This document shows positions 5,561 to 7,531 of a stretch of 7,531 bases of DNA, piece by piece; position 1 is the first letter of the stretch; the number at the start of each line of letters is the position of its first letter. Below the pieces are notes generated by a model. That model saw only the letters and a list, made by a program, of their open reading frames with translations. It made no database searches and had not been told where the DNA came from. This DNA is from Anaeromyxobacter sp. (GTDB taxonomy: Bacteria; Myxococcota; Myxococcia; Myxococcales; Anaeromyxobacteraceae): contig JAHWYA010000067.1 in assembly GCA_020028115.1 (NCBI GenBank), forward strand, positions 1-7,531, in the 5' to 3' direction. The position numbers and the translations under genes are program-made.

Positions 5561-7528
5561 CTATGGGGCGACGGGGATCGGCGGCGCGAGCGGCGGCACG
5601 CGGCAGCGCGGCCCGGGACGGGCGGCCGCCTCGCGGAACCTCGCGTAGAGCGCCCGCCCGCGAGGCGTCGCGGGGTCGTGGCACGGGAGGCAGGCGCCGA
5701 CCGAGAGCGTTCGCAGCTGCGTGTCCGGATCGAGCGGCGAGAGCTCGAGCCGCGTCGCGACGCCGCCGGCGGTGGTGAGGAAGGCGATCCACGCATCCTC
5801 CGGCAGGCCGTCGGCGCCGGGCCCGTGCTCCGGCTCGAACCGCCAGCGCCACCCGCCGCCCGCGCGCTCGAGCGAGAGCGCCCCGCGGCCGGCGCCGATC
5901 GTGAACGGGTCGGCGTGGCATGACGCGCAGGACCGCCCGGCGCGGGTCGTGGTGTGCGGGACCGCGAGCGCCCAGGCGCGGAGCGCGCGCGTGCGCGGGC
6001 CCAGGAGCGGGCTCGCGCGCTCGGGGAGCGGGGCGGGCACCGCGACGTCCGGGCCGTTCGCGGTGAGGATCATCCCGGGGGCGACGGGCTCGATGGTCAC
6101 GGCGCCGCCGCGCCGCAGGAGCCCGAGCGCGGGCGCGTCGAGGCGCGGTGGCCCCTCGTACTCGGTCCAGCGGCCGCTCGCGCCGGCGACCGCCGGGGGC
6201 GCGGAGGCGTCCCACTGGGTGTGGCAGGAGATGCACGAGGTCACCCACGGCGAGTGACAGGTCTGGCACGAGAGGCGGGCGTGGCCCGGGAGCTCGGCGC
6301 AGGCGCGCGCGGGGGGCCTCGACACGTGCTCGCGCCCCGTGAGCTTCCCCTTCACGACCACGACGCCGTCCGCGCGCGGCCACGCTCCGGTGAGCGGCTC
6401 GGCGGAGCGATCCTCGACGAGGAGCCGCGCCGGCGGCGTCTCCCCGAAGCGCGCGCGGACGGCGGCCCGCGCCTCGCCCGCGAGCGTCTCCGTCGCGACG
6501 GTCACCGCGGGCGCGGTGCGGTGGCACGTCGCGCAGCGCACGCGCGTCGCCTGCTCCTCGTGCAGGTGCATCGCGCCGTCTCCCATCACCTCGCGCGCCG
6601 TGTGGCAGTCGACGCAGGACATCCCCTTCGCCTGGTGCACGTCCGGCGTCGTCCGTGAGACGAACCGGCCGTCCTCGAGCCGCCGGACGGATCCGGGCGC
6701 CGCGGCGCGCGCCTCCTCCTCCCCGACGCCGGATTCCCACCAGCCCGCGTACGCGAGCGAGATACGGGCGGAGCGGGCGTGGCACCCGAAGCAGGACTCG
6801 TCGCGCACCGCCAGGGAGAGGCCCGGGTGCGCGAAGCGGCGTGCGCTCGCGGGCGCGTAGTCGCGCCGCTCTGGCTCCCGGAGGTGGCAGGCGACACACC
6901 CGCCGCCGCGCGTCAGCTCGGTCACCGGACCGGGGCGCGGTTTTCGCGTGCCGAGGTGGCACGAGACGCAGAGCTGGCGCAGGTGGAGGTCGGCGGGCGA
7001 CCCGCCGAGGTCGGCGGGGGTCGCCTTCCCGTCGGGCGTGCTCGCCTCTCCGAGCGCCCAGCGATCGACCGCGATCATCCCCCGCACCGTGGCCATCGGC
7101 GAGCCGCGCACCCGCGCGACGAGGTCGCCGTGGCAGCCGGACGCGCCGCAGGTCGCCTCGGCCGTCGCGAGCTCGCCGGGGACGAGGACCATGCCCGCGT
7201 GCGCGGCCCGCGCGGTGGGGGCGAACGGGTCTCCGAGGTGACAGCCGGAGCACCCGGCGACCTCCGGCCCGTGGGCGGGCTCCACCCCAGAGACCTCGTC
7301 GTGACAGGCGAGGCAGCCCTCCGGCTCGCCGCGGACGAGCGGGACCTTCGCCTCGTCGAGGCGGCTCCACGCGAGGGTCCGGAGCGCGGGCGCGCTCGCG
7401 CCCGGGTCCCGCCGGAGGTGCGACCACGCGGTGACCGCCACGTACGCGGCTGCCGCCAGCGCGAGCCCCCCGAGCGCTCCGCGCCGAGCGCGGTCGCTCG
7501 AGCGCGGGAGCGCCGCGAGCGCGGCCAC
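5561..7528 (-). CDS. Membrane-anchored multiheme (about 12 heme) cytochrome c
   Basis: At least 655 residues with an N-terminal membrane segment (about 18-35, after RARR), so it is probably anchored in the inner membrane with its hemes in the periplasm. Heme sites in order: CXXCH at 72, 93, 187, 211, 246, 305, 332, 421, 432, 534 and 613, plus a CX4CH (CGASGCH) at 127-133, giving 12 in total. Sites 9 and 10 are only 11 residues apart, while long heme-free stretches at about 337-420, 437-533 and 539-612 suggest interspersed non-heme domains. The CVDCHTAREVMGDG segment at 305-318, followed by a HxHEEQ stretch, is typical of multiheme cytochromes of metal- and anaerobe-respiring Deltaproteobacteria in the old sense. 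It is an electron carrier; partner and acceptor are unknown. The proposed start is a GTG at 7526-7528 (minus strand), 3 nt from the window edge, so the true start may lie outside. The stop adjoins the shared terminator. Confidence 0.88.
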   Translation of the reverse strand: MAALAALPRSSDRARRGALGGLALAAAAYVAVTAWSHLRRDPGASAPALRTLAWSRLDEAKVPLVRGEPEGCLACHDEVSGVEPAHGPEVAGCSGCHLGDPFAPTARAAHAGMVLVPGELATAEATCGASGCHGDLVARVRGSPMATVRGMIAVDRWALGEASTPDGKATPADLGGSPADLHLRQLCVSCHLGTRKPRPGPVTELTRGGGCVACHLREPERRDYAPASARRFAHPGLSLAVRDESCFGCHARSARISLAYAGWWESGVGEEEARAAAPGSVRRLEDGRFVSRTTPDVHQAKGMSCVDCHTAREVMGDGAMHLHEEQATRVRCATCHRTAPAVTVATETLAGEARAAVRARFGETPPARLLVEDRSAEPLTGAWPRADGVVVVKGKLTGREHVSRPPARACAELPGHARLSCQTCHSPWVTSCISCHTQWDASAPPAVAGASGRWTEYEGPPRLDAPALGLLRRGGAVTIEPVAPGMILTANGPDVAVPAPLPERASPLLGPRTRALRAWALAVPHTTTRAGRSCASCHADPFTIGAGRGALSLERAGGGWRWRFEPEHGPGADGLPEDAWIAFLTTAGGVATRLELSPLDPDTQLRTLSVGACLPCHDPATPRGRALYARFREAAARPGPRCRVPPLAPPIPVAP

Positions 7529-7531
7529 CGG

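Noticed and set aside
3847..5796. A long minus-strand open frame antisense to the peptide and heme-rhodanese genes
   Set aside because: The product is Arg/Leu-rich and featureless. The opposite strand has ribosome binding sites, signal peptides and clear domains.
5412..7427. A second minus-strand open frame of about 670 codons overlapping the cytochrome in another frame
   Set aside because: It lacks the CXXCH series and is Arg/Ala-rich. The frame carrying twelve heme motifs is the real gene.

Overview
The window is very GC-rich DNA (visibly over 70% G+C, nearly all third codon positions G or C) from a bacterium with a c-type cytochrome-rich periplasm. The composition, a roughly 12-heme cytochrome, a heme-rhodanese fusion and a small myxobacterial-type zinc-ribbon membrane protein together suggest the Myxococcota, most likely an Anaeromyxobacter-like organism. 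That placement is inference from gene content, not from a marker gene. I found no mobile element, CRISPR array, tRNA or rRNA, and no clear sign of recent transfer.

Left part (1-2552): a leader with two small hairpins precedes an AcuI/YhdH-type acryloyl-CoA reductase on the plus strand (188-1174). Converging on it is a two-gene minus-strand unit: a DUF5996 protein (2552-1578) and, 27 nt downstream, a short UBP-type zinc-finger protein (1550-1188).

Middle (2553-3721): a 166-nt divergent intergenic region separates that unit from a plus-strand gene for an exported YiiX-type permuted papain-fold hydrolase (2719-3327). It is followed by a GTG-started two-helix membrane protein with a C-terminal zinc ribbon (3386-3721), which may be translated from a leaderless message.

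Right part (3722-7531): a 192-nt intergenic region with a palindrome and a strong hairpin leads into a tightly coupled plus-strand pair. The first gene encodes a small exported Lys/Ala-rich peptide ending in Cys (3914-4126). The second, starting 11 nt later, encodes a periplasmic protein with one CxxCH heme site followed by three rhodanese domains, the middle one lacking its catalytic cysteine (4138-5508). A perfect 12-bp hairpin serves as a shared terminator against a convergent gene for a membrane-anchored multiheme cytochrome c with eleven CXXCH sites and one CX4CH site (5561-7528, its 5' end at the window edge).

The most interesting element is the peptide plus heme-rhodanese pair beside the multiheme cytochrome. 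It looks like a periplasmic sulfur-relay or redox module next to electron-transfer machinery. The individual domains are recognisable; their joint function is inference.
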